A DNA stretch of 64,000 bases from Actinomadura sp. WMMA1423 (GTDB lineage: Bacteria; Actinomycetota; Actinomycetes; Streptosporangiales; Streptosporangiaceae). The position numbers and the translations under genes were made by a program. Below the pieces are notes generated by a model. The model saw only the letters and a program-made list of their open reading frames with translations. It made no database searches and was not told the origin of the DNA. Below, one piece after another: positions 25,317 to 34,277 of the stretch (positions within the stretch are counted from its first letter, which is position 1; every line of letters starts with the position of its first letter). The DNA is taken from NCBI RefSeq assembly GCF_006547145.1, contig NZ_CP041244.1, positions 9,238,001 through 9,302,000 of the forward strand. The letters run 5' to 3'.

Positions 25317-25550
25317 GTCTTCACCGAGGCCGAGCGGGCCGCGCTGGCCCTGGCCGAGGAGGGCACCCGGCTCGCCGACGCCCACCAGGGCGTCTCGGAC
25401 GAGACCTGGGCGCAGGTGCGCGCGCACTACGACGACGACCAGATCGCCGCGCTGGTCTGCCTGGTGGCCATGGTCAACGCGGCCAACCGGCTCGGCGTGA
25501 TCGTCCGTCAGCAGGGCGGTTCCTACGAGCCCGGGATGTTCGCCCCCTGG
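25317..25550 (+). pseudogene. 5'-truncated AhpD/carboxymuconolactone decarboxylase-like remnant
   Basis: The frame beginning V-F-T-E-A-E-R-A-A-L-A-L-A-E-E-G-T-R-L and continuing through VSDETWAQVRAHYDDDQIAALVCLVAMVNAANRLGV matches the C-terminal half of alkylhydroperoxidase-like proteins. The N-terminal half with the catalytic CxxC pair is missing, no start codon precedes it, and its own stop is gone: the frame runs on into the downstream cupin gene. It is a decayed gene, probably left by a deletion reaching from about 25150 to 25310. Confidence 0.65.
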
Positions 25551-25637
25551 CGGACTGACCGGCAGCCCGGTCAGTATGGCTCTGCCCGGCGCCGCGGCTC
25601 GGCGGGCAGGTGGGAACGAACGAAACAGGAGGCGGGC

Positions 25638-26129
25638 ATGTCATATCCGAAAGAGCTCTTCCACGGGGACAAGGGCCAGGTCAGCGGCAGGTTGTGGAAG
25701 AACGAGTCCGAGCCCGACCTGTTGGTGGGCACGCGCTCGAAGGTGCACTACCTGGCCACGGGCGAGTCCACCGGCGGGCAGTACGGGCTCTACCGGTGGG
25801 ACATGAGCAGCGAGCCGGGTCGCGGCTCGGGCGCGCACTTCCACAGGACGATGTCGGAGTCGTTCTTCGTCCTGGACGGCACCGTCGCCCTCTATGACGG
25901 AGACCGCTGGACCGACGCCGCGCCGGGCGACTTCCTGTTCGTCCCGCCCGGCGGGATCCATGCCTTCGACAACCCCCACGGGGCCGCGTCGATGCTGGTC
26001 CTGTTCGCCCCCGGCGCGCCTCGCGAGTCCTATTTCGAGGAGCTGGCGGACATCGTGGGAAGCGGACGGCAGCTCAGCGAGCAGGAGTGGAACGACCTCT
26101 ACCACCGCCACGACCAGTACATGGTCTGA
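25638..26129 (+). CDS. Cupin domain protein
   Basis: 163 residues forming one cupin barrel: metal-site motif 1 GAHFHRTMSESFFVLDG (about 62-78) and motif 2 PGDFLFVPPGGIHAFDN (about 95-111). Such single cupins are common in oxidative-stress and secondary metabolism loci, with unknown substrates. ATG 25638 follows ACAGGAGG. The upstream AhpD-like remnant is in the same frame without a stop, but the ribosome site makes 25638 the likely start. Confidence 0.85.
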   Translation: MSYPKELFHGDKGQVSGRLWKNESEPDLLVGTRSKVHYLATGESTGGQYGLYRWDMSSEPGRGSGAHFHRTMSESFFVLDGTVALYDGDRWTDAAPGDFLFVPPGGIHAFDNPHGAASMLVLFAPGAPRESYFEELADIVGSGRQLSEQEWNDLYHRHDQYMV

Positions 26130-26281
26130 GCCGAGGGCCCGAGCCGCGCGGTCGCGTCACGCGGTCTTCGCGCGCGGGAGCGGGTGGGCGTCTTCCGGAG
26201 GCGGAGGGCACCGGCGGCTCGGGGGCAGCGGGTGCGCGGGAGGACGACTCTCCCCGCCACTCTCAACGTATAGCGCACCGG

Positions 26282-26300
26282 GGGGCTTGCGGCAAGACCC
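26282..26300 (+). promoter_or_regulatory. Rifamycin-associated element (RAE) upstream of helR
   Basis: GGGGCTTGCGGCAAGACCC differs at one base from the 19-bp inverted repeat reported upstream of rifamycin-inactivating and helR genes (as I recall it, GGGGCTTGCGGCAAGGCCC). It lies in the otherwise gene-free 356-base stretch 26130-26485, 185 bases before the helR start. In that region I see no other element I can name; the message would carry an unusually long leader. Confidence 0.85.
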
Positions 26301-26485
26301 GGGTCGTGCCTCAGAATCGTCGGCCGAGGCCGGTACCTGCGGAAACCGGGGGCGTGGTGCGGGTGGGCGCCGTCGCCGTGCGATTCATGCGAGTCGCGCG
26401 GGGGCGGCGGTGTCCCGGCGCGTCCCCGGGGCGGCGCGGGAACCCGCCGGGACCACGACCAGCGATCACGAGCCGGAGCCGATAC

Positions 26486-28639
26486 GTGAATCCTTTGACC
26501 GCCAGCGTGTTCGACCTCCCGGAGCGCCTGTCCCCCAAGGCCGACCCGGCGCTGATCGAGCGTGACGAGCGGCACTTCGCGGCCGTCGCGGAGAGCCTCG
26601 ACCGGGCGGTCCGCGACCTGTCCGACCGCCTCGAGGCCGAGCGCAGGGCGCCCGGCGGCATCGGGCAGGGGGCGATGGACCGGGACATGGAGATCCACCG
26701 GCTGACCGCCCGCCTGCGCACGCTCCGCCGCTTCGGCCTGGACCTCTGCCTCGGGCACATGGTCGGCGCGGACGGCTCCGAGCCCGTCTACATCGGCCGG
26801 CTCGGCCTCACCGACGCAGCCGGCCGCCGGCTCCTGCTCGACTGGCGCTCGCCCGCGGCCGAACCCTTCTTCGGAGCGACCCACGCCGACCCGATGGGGC
26901 TGGCGAGCCGCCGCCGGTACCGCTGGACCGGCGGCCGCATCAGCGACTACTGGGACGAGGTGTTCACCGCGGACGGGTTCGCCGGGCACGCCGCGCTGGA
27001 CGACCAGTCCGCGTTCATCGCGAGCCTGGGCGGCGACCGCTCCGACCGGATGCGCGACGTCCTCGGCACCATCCAGGCCGACCAGGACGCGATCATCCGC
27101 GCGGGGTCGCGCGGCGCGCTGGTCGTCGACGGCGGACCCGGCACGGGCAAGACGGTCGTCGCACTGCACCGCTCCGCCTACCTCCTCTACTCCGATCCGC
27201 GCCTCGGCCGCCACCGCGGCGGCGTACTGTTCGTCGGCCCGCACCAGCCCTACCTGGCCTACGTGTCCGACGTGCTCCCCAGCCTCGGAGAGGAGGGCGT
27301 GCAGACGTGCATCCTGCGGGACCTCGTCGCGGAAGGGGCCGAGGCGGCCGTCGAGGCCGACCCGGTCGTGGCGCGGCTGAAGTCGTCCGCGGACATGGTG
27401 AAGGCGATCGAGAAGGCCGTCGGGTTCTACGAGAACCCGCCCACCGAGGGGATGGAGATCGCCACCCACTGGTCAGACGTGTGGCTGAGCCCCGCCGACT
27501 GGGCCGAGGCGTTCGAGGCGCCGGAGCCCGGAACGCCGCACAACGAGGCGCGCGACCAGATCTGGGCGGAGCTGCTCACGATCCTGGCGGACAAGCACGA
27601 GGGCGACGCCTCACCCGACCTGGTCCGCAGGTCGCTTCGGCAGGACCGGGAGCTGCGCGCCGCCTTCAACCGCGCGTGGCCGCTGATCGAGGCGGCCGAC
27701 CTCGTCGGCGACCTGTGGTCGGTGCCCGCCTACCTGCGGTTGTGCGCCCCCTGGCTCGGCGCCGACGAGATCCGCGGGTTGCAGCGCGAGGACCCCCAGG
27801 CCTGGACGGTGTCGGACCTCCCTCTCCTGGACGCCGCGCGCCGGCGGCTCGGAGACCCGGAGGCGTCGCTGCGCAGGCGCCGCCACGAGGCCGCCGTCGC
27901 CGCCGAGCGCGAGCGCATGGCCCGCGTCGTGGACGACCTGATCGAGGTGGCCGACGACGAGTACGGCACCGGGCTGGTGACGATGCTGCGCGGCGAGGAC
28001 TTCCACGACGTCCTCGTCGACGAGAGCGCGCTGGGCGGCGCCGACCCGGACCTGCTCGCCGGCCCGTTCGCGCACATCGTCGTGGACGAGGCGCAGGAAC
28101 TGACCGACGCGGAATGGCAGATGCTGCTGCTGCGATGCCCGTCCCGGAGCTTCACCATCGTCGGGGACCGCGCCCAGGCCAGGCACGGGTTCACCGAGTC
28201 GTGGCGGGAGCGGCTCGAAAGGGTCGGGTTCGACCGGATCGAACTCGCCTCGCTCAGCGTCAACTACCGGACGCCGGAGGAGGTCATGGCGGAGGCCGAG
28301 CCGGTCATCCGGGCCGCGCTCCCGGACGCCAACGTGCCGACGTCGATCCGCGGCACCGGCCTTCCGGTCGTCCACGGCACGGTCGCGGATCTCGACTCGG
28401 TCCTCGGCGCCTGGCTCGCCGCGCACGACGACGGGATCGCCTGCGTCATCGGCGATCCCGCGTTCCCGGCGACGCCCCGCGTCCGGTCGCTGACCCCGGA
28501 GCTGGCCAAGGGGCTGGAGTTCGACCTGGTCGTGCTCGTCGACCCGGAGGCGTTCGGCGAGGGAATCGAGGGGGCGGTCGACCGCTACGTCGCGATGACC
28601 CGGGCGACCCGGGAGCTGGTCGTCCTCACCAGCGCCTGA
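26486..28639 (+). CDS. helR: HelR: RNA polymerase-recycling, rifamycin-resistance helicase-like ATPase
   Basis: 717 residues of the UvrD/Rep-like HelD class, opening N-P-L-T-A-S-V-F-D-L-P-E-R-L as in HelR proteins. Walker A GGPGTGKT lies at about 216-223, Walker B HIVVDEAQELTDAEW near 530-545, motif with GDRAQ and R-F/TPEE, and the C-terminal VAMTRATRELVVL. HelR displaces rifamycins from RNA polymerase and frees stalled enzyme. GTG 26486 is preceded by GGAG with good spacing. The RAE 185 bases upstream, and the length and N-terminus, separate it from generic HelD. Expression is expected to be rifampicin-inducible (established for RAE genes in Streptomyces). Confidence 0.93.
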   Translation: MNPLTASVFDLPERLSPKADPALIERDERHFAAVAESLDRAVRDLSDRLEAERRAPGGIGQGAMDRDMEIHRLTARLRTLRRFGLDLCLGHMVGADGSEPVYIGRLGLTDAAGRRLLLDWRSPAAEPFFGATHADPMGLASRRRYRWTGGRISDYWDEVFTADGFAGHAALDDQSAFIASLGGDRSDRMRDVLGTIQADQDAIIRAGSRGALVVDGGPGTGKTVVALHRSAYLLYSDPRLGRHRGGVLFVGPHQPYLAYVSDVLPSLGEEGVQTCILRDLVAEGAEAAVEADPVVARLKSSADMVKAIEKAVGFYENPPTEGMEIATHWSDVWLSPADWAEAFEAPEPGTPHNEARDQIWAELLTILADKHEGDASPDLVRRSLRQDRELRAAFNRAWPLIEAADLVGDLWSVPAYLRLCAPWLGADEIRGLQREDPQAWTVSDLPLLDAARRRLGDPEASLRRRRHEAAVAAERERMARVVDDLIEVADDEYGTGLVTMLRGEDFHDVLVDESALGGADPDLLAGPFAHIVVDEAQELTDAEWQMLLLRCPSRSFTIVGDRAQARHGFTESWRERLERVGFDRIELASLSVNYRTPEEVMAEAEPVIRAALPDANVPTSIRGTGLPVVHGTVADLDSVLGAWLAAHDDGIACVIGDPAFPATPRVRSLTPELAKGLEFDLVVLVDPEAFGEGIEGAVDRYVAMTRATRELVVLTSA

Positions 28640-28657
28640 CCCAGGCCGGGGCCCGGG

Positions 28658-29188
28658 TCAGTCCCCGACCTGGCCCTTGGGGCCCGGGCCGCCGAGCCCG
28701 GCGAGCAGCTCGCGCAGCAGTCCGGCGAGCTGCTCGCGGCGGTCGGGGGCGAGATGGCCGATGAGGCGGTCCTCGGCCGCGAGCAGGTCGGCGACGACGC
28801 GGTCGAGCAGGGCCCTGCCGTCCCCGGTGAGGGTGACGGCCCGCGTGTGGAAGCCGGACCCGGCGGTGGTCCGCTCGACGAGCCCGGCCCCCGCCGCCCG
28901 CTCCACGCGCTGGGTGATCGCCCCGCGCGTCACCATGCACGCCTCGGCCAGCTCGCCCGGGCTCATCCGGTAGGGCGGGCCGGACCGGCGCAGCGTGGAC
29001 AGCAGGTCGAGCGTCGCGACGTCCACCCCGAGCCGCGCCAGGAGGCGGCGGCGCTCGTCGCCGAAGACCTTGGCGGCCCACCAGATCCTGGTGACGACCC
29101 CGATCGACTCCACCGGGACGCCCGGCAGCTCGCGCCGCCAGGCGTCCTGGATGGCGTCCGCGCCGTCGCGCGGCGCCTCAGCGGCCAC
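28658..29188 (-). CDS. MarR family transcriptional regulator
   Basis: 176 residues with a winged HTH: LGVDVATLDLLSTLRRSGPPYRMSPGELAEACMVTRGAITQRVERAAGAGLVERTTAGSGFHTRAVTLTGDGRALLDRVV (described in parts). It begins at GTG 29188, 11 bases before the end of the upstream SDR gene, so the two are co-transcribed. The palindrome GTTTAG-GT-CTAAAC upstream of the SDR gene is its probable operator. Convergent with helR. Confidence 0.88.
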   Translation of the reverse strand: MAAEAPRDGADAIQDAWRRELPGVPVESIGVVTRIWWAAKVFGDERRRLLARLGVDVATLDLLSTLRRSGPPYRMSPGELAEACMVTRGAITQRVERAAGAGLVERTTAGSGFHTRAVTLTGDGRALLDRVVADLLAAEDRLIGHLAPDRREQLAGLLRELLAGLGGPGPKGQVGD

Positions 29189-29900
29189 GCTCGGCGCCGC
29201 CGTTCACCTGGATGATCTGCGCGGTGACGTGCCCCGCGCCGGGCGAGGCGAGCCAGTGCACGGTCTCGGCGACGTCCCCCGGCGTCCCGGCCCGCCCGGT
29301 GTGGGTCTGCGCGACCAGCATCGCGCGGCGCTCGTCGCTCATGGAGCCGCCGAAGAACTCGGTGTCCTCGATGAACCCCGGCGCGACCACGTTGACCGTG
29401 ATGCCGCGCGGGCCGAGCGCGGCGGCGAGATCGAACGCGTAGGGGTGCAGGGCGGCCTTCATCGGGCCGTAGGACGTGCCGCGCGAGCCGCGCAGCGCCG
29501 CGACCGACGAGATGAACACGACCCTCCCGGCGGGGTTCAGCAGATCGCGGAACCCCTCGGTCGGCAGTACCGACGTCAGGACGTTGGCGCGGAAGTTGCT
29601 CGTCCACCGTTCCGCGACGCCGTCCGGGCCGCCGTGGTACTCGGCGTTGCCTCCCGCGCCGTTGACCAGCACGTCGATCGAGCCGAAGCGCTCGGCCAGC
29701 TCGGCGCGGACGCGCTCGACCTCGGCCGGGTCGCCCAGGTCGGCCGGCAGCGCCGTGCCGCCGATCTCCCCGGCCGCCCTCTCCAGCACGCCGGCGCGGC
29801 GGCCGATGACGGCGACGCGGTCCCCGCCGTCCGCGAAACGCGCCGCCACCGCCCTGCCGATGCCGGTGCCGCCGCCGCTGACCACGATCGTGCGCGCCAT
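29178..29900 (-). CDS. Short-chain dehydrogenase/reductase (SDR)
   Basis: 240 residues, classical SDR: NAD(P)-binding VSGGGTGIGRAVAARF (about 7-22), LVNGAGGNAEY, the catalytic SSVAALRGSRGTSYGPMK with Ser, Tyr and Lys, and the NVVAPGFIEDTEF segment. Arg35-36 after the second strand (IGRRAG) suggests NADP(H). First gene of a two-gene operon with a MarR regulator, preceded by a GGGAGGG site and a perfect 6-2-6 palindrome. Substrate unknown. Confidence 0.9.
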   Translation of the reverse strand: MARTIVVSGGGTGIGRAVAARFADGGDRVAVIGRRAGVLERAAGEIGGTALPADLGDPAEVERVRAELAERFGSIDVLVNGAGGNAEYHGGPDGVAERWTSNFRANVLTSVLPTEGFRDLLNPAGRVVFISSVAALRGSRGTSYGPMKAALHPYAFDLAAALGPRGITVNVVAPGFIEDTEFFGGSMSDERRAMLVAQTHTGRAGTPGDVAETVHWLASPGAGHVTAQIIQVNGGAERGR

Positions 29901-29924
29901 GCCGAACCCTCCCGGTGCTCTCGT

Positions 29925-29938
29925 GTTTAGGTCTAAAC
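29925..29938. promoter_or_regulatory. Operator of the SDR-MarR operon
   Basis: GTTTAG-GT-CTAAAC is a perfect 6-2-6 inverted repeat 25 bases upstream of the SDR start, inside an AT-rich promoter patch. It is the expected position and form for binding of the MarR protein encoded two genes downstream. Confidence 0.65.
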
Positions 29939-30023
29939 TCAGCCTAGCGACCGGGCCGCCGCACTGTTGCGGCGGTCCGATCCGGGGCATGACCATGGGT
30001 GATCCGGATGGAAGGGGGCCCTG

Positions 30024-30962
30024 GTGGAGCGACAGTCCTGGCCACGGCTGCGCGTCGCCGACTGGACGCAGACGCGCGACACGCTGCACATGTGGACGCA
30101 GATCGTCGGCAAGATCCGGTTGGCGCACGCGCCGCTGCTGAACCACTGGTGGAACGTGACGCTGTACGTCAGCCCGCGCGGGCTGACCACGTCCGCGATC
30201 CCCTACGACGGGGGCGTGTTCGACATCGAGTTCGACTTCGTCGACCACCGGCTGCGGATGCGGTCCTCGGACGGCAGCCTCCGGGAGTTCGAGCTCGCGC
30301 CCATGCCGGTCTCGCGGTTCTACGCCCGGACGATGGAAGCCCTGCACGATCTCGGGATCGAGACGCACATCCAGGCGCATCCGAACGAGGTCGAACCGGC
30401 GATCCCGTTCGCGGAGGACGACCAGCACGCCTCGTACGACCCCGAGGCGGCGCAACTCTTCTGGCAGCAGCTGCTCCAGGCCGCGCGGGTGCTGGGCGAG
30501 TTCCGGTCCCGCTACATCGGCAAGGTCAGCCCCGTGCACTTCTTCTGGGGCGCCATGGACCTCGCCTGCACGCGCTTCTCCGGGCGGGACGCGCCCGAGC
30601 ACCCGGGCGGGGCCCCGAACTGCGGGGACTGGGTGATGGTCGAGGGGTACTCGCGGGAGCTCAGCAGCTGCGGCTTCTGGCCCGGAGGGGGCGAGGAGGG
30701 CGCCTTCTACGCCTACGCCTACCCCGAGCCCGCCGGTTTCGCCGACCGTCCGGTGGGACCCGACGGCGCCTTCTACAGCAGGGAGAACGGCCAGTTCCTG
30801 CTGCCCTACGAGGCGGTGCGGGAGCATCCCGACCCCGACCGGGCCCTCCTGGAGTTCCTGCAGGGCACCTACGAGGCGGCGGCCGACCTGGCCGGCTGGG
30901 ACCGCGCGTCGCTGGAGGCCGACCCGGAACGGTGGGCCCACAAGACCCGCGAGGGAGCCTGA
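30024..30962 (+). CDS. DUF5996 family protein
   Basis: 312 residues. Distinctive blocks are WTQTRDTLHMWTQIVGKIRLAHAPLLNHWWNVTLYVSPRGLTT (in parts), FDIEFDFVDHRLRM and VSPVHFFWGAMDLACTRFSGRDAP, which define DUF5996. No signal peptide or membrane segment. Function unknown. GTG 30024. Monocistronic or loosely followed by the DUF4132 gene 84 bases downstream. Confidence 0.85.
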   Translation: MERQSWPRLRVADWTQTRDTLHMWTQIVGKIRLAHAPLLNHWWNVTLYVSPRGLTTSAIPYDGGVFDIEFDFVDHRLRMRSSDGSLREFELAPMPVSRFYARTMEALHDLGIETHIQAHPNEVEPAIPFAEDDQHASYDPEAAQLFWQQLLQAARVLGEFRSRYIGKVSPVHFFWGAMDLACTRFSGRDAPEHPGGAPNCGDWVMVEGYSRELSSCGFWPGGGEEGAFYAYAYPEPAGFADRPVGPDGAFYSRENGQFLLPYEAVREHPDPDRALLEFLQGTYEAAADLAGWDRASLEADPERWAHKTREGA

Positions 30963-31046
30963 CCGAAGCCACCACCGAAGGCCCCGGCCGCCGCGGGGCA
31001 ACGGGGCGGGGCAGGATGTCGGCCGCTGCCGCTAGTTTGCGGTGCC

Positions 31047-33668
31047 ATGGTCGAGACGGTGGAGATCCCGGTCGAGTGGCGTGAGCACATCCATCCGAGG
31101 CGCGGCGGCGTCCCCGGCCCGCGGGTCGTCCCGGACGAGGACGCGGCGCGGTCGGCGCGCGAACTGCTGCGCGAGGCCCGTCCGATCGCCGAGGAGATGC
31201 TGGAGCACGAGCGCACCGACCCGGAGCTCGGCCGGGCCGCGCGGGCCTGGCTGGACGGGGAGGCGGATCCGGCGGGCGCGGCGGCCGTCGCCGCCGTCGC
31301 GGTGAAGTACCTCGAAGGCACCCACGGCCCGGCCTTCCTGGACGCGTGGGTGCTGGACCACGGGCTCGCCTTCGCCGCCTGCGCCGTGACCGAGCTCTAC
31401 TCGGTCGGACTCGGCCCGGTGCCGCGGCCCGCGACACCCGGCCCTGACGGTCTCGTCCGGCTCGTCGCCTACGGTCACGCCGGCGCGTCCAGGGGATGGC
31501 GGGGCGAGATCCGGCGCGTCACCTCCCACGACACCTTCCCGTCGAACAGGTGGGTCGGTGACCGCTCGGTGCTCAAGCGGCTCCGCACCATGCTGGCCGC
31601 GGCGCCCGAGGGCGAGTACGGCGAGGCCGTCGAGCGCCTGTCACGCCATCGCGGCGACGCTTGGAGGCGGCGCGTGGCCGTGTACCTGGTTCCGGCCGAG
31701 ACGGCCTGGCTGGACGAGGCCTTCGGCGACTCCTTCGGGCTGGGGCATCGGGGACTCGGCCGCGAATACCTGGTGTGCTCGCTGTCCAGCGCGGCACAGA
31801 TCGACAAGGTGGGCTGGGCCTCGGTCCCGGTCACCCCCGCCGTCCTGGGAACGCTCCTCGACGCTCTCGGCGCCGGGGCCCTCCCGCTGCTCAGCAGGGA
31901 GCTCCAGGTGGAGTACGCCCAAGCCGAGGCGACGCGCCCGATCCTGCTCAAGGCCCTCACGAGCATCCCGGACGAGGCGGTCTTCCCGCTTCTGCTCGAC
32001 CACATGGGGCTGAAGGGGGTGCCCGCCGCTCTGCGGGAGGCGGCCGAACGATACCCGGAGCACGCGTTCCGGGCCTTGGCCCCGCTGGTCGGCGACGACA
32101 CGGTGAGGGGCCTGGCGGCGGCGGGCACGGTACGCGGGCTGCTCTACGCCCACCCGGGCCTGGCCGAGGCCCTGCCCTCGGCGGGCGTCGAGGCACTACT
32201 GCCGCGACCGGCCGTCCCGGACGCCGACGACCTGCCCCGCATGCTCGCCGGCAAGCCCGCCCGCGGCGCGAAGACGGACTGGGCGGACCCCGCGCTGCTG
32301 CCTCGGATCCTCACCCGCGGCCGCGACCGGGCGCTGCCCGCGAGCGCGACCGCGCGCCTGCTGAGCCTGCTCGCCAGGAAGGCCCCCGAGGCGGCGGAGC
32401 TCCGCGCGCACTGCGACCGGCACTCGCTGGCCGAGTTCTCCTGGGCGGTGTTCCAGCGCTGGCACGCCTTCGGCGCGCCGAGCCGGCACAGCTGGGCGCT
32501 GGCGCAGCTCGGGCTCATCGGCGACGACACGACCGTGCGGCGGCTCAGCCCGCTGATCAAGGCCTGGCCGGGCCAGGGCCTCAGCAGCCGGGCCGGGGCC
32601 GCGCTGGACGTCCTCGCCGCGATCGGCTCCGACGTGGCGCTCACCCACCTGTTCGAGCTGACCCGCCGTGGGAAGTACAAGGGGCTCAAGGGCAGGGCGA
32701 GCCGCACCATCGACCAGATCGCCGCGAAGCGCGGGCTGACGCGTGACGCGCTGGCCGACCGCGCCGTCCCCGACTTCGGACTGGACGAGCGGGGCACCCT
32801 CGTCCTGGACTACGGCCCGCGCCGGTTCACCGTCGCGTTCGACGAGCAGCTCGTGCCGCTGGTCGCGGAGCCGAACGGCGGGCTGCGCAAGAGCGCGCCG
32901 AAGCCCGGCCCCAAGGACGATCCCGCCCTGGCTCCGGCCGCCCACGCCCTGTTCACCGGTCTCAAGAAGGACCTGCGGACGATCGCCGACCAGGAGATCA
33001 AGCGCCTGGAACTGGCCATGATCACCCGCCGGAGCTGGACGCCGGAGGAGTTCGCCACCCTGTTCGTCGCCCACCCGCTGCTGGGCCACATCGTCCGCCG
33101 GCTGGTGTGGACCACCGACACCGGGACCGCCTTCCGCGTCGACGAGAGCCGCGCCTACGCCGGAGTCGACGACGACCCGTTCACTCCCGCGCCGGACGCC
33201 CGCATCAGCATCGCCCATCCCGTCCTGCTCGGCGACGACGTCGGCACCTGGGCCGGACTCTTCGCCGACTACGAGATCCTCCAGCCGTTCGAGCAGCTCG
33301 GCCGCCCCGTCCACCGCCTCACGGAGGAGGAGCGCGCGGCACATCGTCTCGCCCGAGTGGAGGGGCTCGTCCTGCCCTACGGCAAGGCCAAGGGCCACTC
33401 CCAGGGGCGCTGGGAGTCCCTGGACGCCGACGGCGGGTTCGCGGGGTGGTGGCTTGCCCGGCGCGACCCGGCGGGCCTGTACGTCGTGGCGGTCCTGAGC
33501 CCCGGTCTGAGCCACTACATGTACGGCGACGGGGAGAACCAGAAGATCGCCGCGCTCTGGGCGGGACCGGCCCCGGCCCGCTCACCCGAGGACTCGGTGC
33601 CGCTCGGCCGAGTCGACCCGGTCACCATGAGCGAGGCCGTCCATGACCTCGTCCGCAGCGCGTCCTAA
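31047..33668 (+). CDS. Large DUF4132-domain protein
   Basis: 873 residues. The middle (about 300-560) is Leu/Ala-rich and helical, resembling HEAT-type repeats, with LTSIPDEAVFPLLLDHMGL and DVALTHLFELTRRGKYKGLKG. The C-terminal 300 residues carry DUF4132-type features: KKDLRTIADQEIKRLELAMITRRSWTPEEF (in parts), HPLLGHIVRRLVW and a late QKIAALWAGP. DUF4132 proteins are cytoplasmic, often near WGR or MolR-like proteins; their role is not known. ATG 31047; no overlapping partner. Confidence 0.8.
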   Translation: MVETVEIPVEWREHIHPRRGGVPGPRVVPDEDAARSARELLREARPIAEEMLEHERTDPELGRAARAWLDGEADPAGAAAVAAVAVKYLEGTHGPAFLDAWVLDHGLAFAACAVTELYSVGLGPVPRPATPGPDGLVRLVAYGHAGASRGWRGEIRRVTSHDTFPSNRWVGDRSVLKRLRTMLAAAPEGEYGEAVERLSRHRGDAWRRRVAVYLVPAETAWLDEAFGDSFGLGHRGLGREYLVCSLSSAAQIDKVGWASVPVTPAVLGTLLDALGAGALPLLSRELQVEYAQAEATRPILLKALTSIPDEAVFPLLLDHMGLKGVPAALREAAERYPEHAFRALAPLVGDDTVRGLAAAGTVRGLLYAHPGLAEALPSAGVEALLPRPAVPDADDLPRMLAGKPARGAKTDWADPALLPRILTRGRDRALPASATARLLSLLARKAPEAAELRAHCDRHSLAEFSWAVFQRWHAFGAPSRHSWALAQLGLIGDDTTVRRLSPLIKAWPGQGLSSRAGAALDVLAAIGSDVALTHLFELTRRGKYKGLKGRASRTIDQIAAKRGLTRDALADRAVPDFGLDERGTLVLDYGPRRFTVAFDEQLVPLVAEPNGGLRKSAPKPGPKDDPALAPAAHALFTGLKKDLRTIADQEIKRLELAMITRRSWTPEEFATLFVAHPLLGHIVRRLVWTTDTGTAFRVDESRAYAGVDDDPFTPAPDARISIAHPVLLGDDVGTWAGLFADYEILQPFEQLGRPVHRLTEEERAAHRLARVEGLVLPYGKAKGHSQGRWESLDADGGFAGWWLARRDPAGLYVVAVLSPGLSHYMYGDGENQKIAALWAGPAPARSPEDSVPLGRVDPVTMSEAVHDLVRSAS

Positions 33669-33717
33669 CCTCCGGGGGGGGGCGGTTTCCTCCGCTGGGG
33701 CGGCTCAGTCCGGCGCC

Positions 33718-34038
33718 CTACTGCGGGTCGGTGACGGTGTCGACCATGACCGTCCGGTGGGTGACCGTCGTGTCGTAGGTCAGGACGGCGGCCCGGGCCT
33801 CCGGTTCCACGACGGCCGTCGAGATGTCGGCCCCCGCGAACGCCCTGATGGCGTCGAGGGAGTCCCACAGCGTCATCACCTCCAGCTCGACGCGGTCGCC
33901 CTCGTCCCGGCGGAACAGGTACGCGCCCCGATGGCCGTCCACGGAACGCAGCGCCGGGAGCACCGAACCCGTGAAGTGGTCGCGGTAGGCCTCCGCGCCC
34001 TCGGCGGTGGCGGTCGCGCGCCAGATTCTGGCGATCAT
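33718..34038 (-). CDS. Antibiotic biosynthesis monooxygenase (ABM)-like protein
   Basis: 106 residues of the dimeric alpha/beta-barrel (ABM) fold: M-I-A-R-I-W-R-A-T at the start, EAYRDHFTGSVLPALRSVDGHRGAYLFRR and VELEVMTLWDSLDAIRAFAGAD in the middle. Members are small monooxygenases or haem-degrading-like proteins; the substrate here is unknown. The ATG at 34038 matches the family start; the frame extends 10 codons upstream. It lies downstream of the rubber oxygenase gene on the same strand but behind a strong hairpin. Confidence 0.8.
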   Translation of the reverse strand: MIARIWRATATAEGAEAYRDHFTGSVLPALRSVDGHRGAYLFRRDEGDRVELEVMTLWDSLDAIRAFAGADISTAVVEPEARAAVLTYDTTVTHRTVMVDTVTDPQ

Positions 34039-34158
34039 CAGGGGGCTCCCGTTGTCGATGGCCTCCACGCTGGAGCGCCGACTGTACCGCTCGGGGAAGC
34101 CTTACCGCTGCGGGATTCCGGAGGGTTCACGGGCGCCAGGCGAGCGGCGTCCGGCATC

Positions 34159-34198
34159 GCGCCGGGCCCGGAACCTTCTCGGGTTCCGGGCCCGGCGC
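34159..34198 (-). terminator. Strong terminator hairpin downstream of lcp
   Basis: GCGCCGGGCCCGGAACC (34159-34175) and its exact reverse complement (34182-34198) give a perfect 17-bp stem with a 6-base loop. It lies 80-119 bases past the lcp stop. No U-run follows; the stability alone suggests termination or mRNA 3'-end protection. Confidence 0.75.
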
Positions 34199-34277
34199 CC
34201 GTGTCGTGCGTTCACACCATGGGGGAGCGGGACGGGGCGGCCGCTGTGACCGCGAGTACCGTCCAGGGCGCCGCGGG

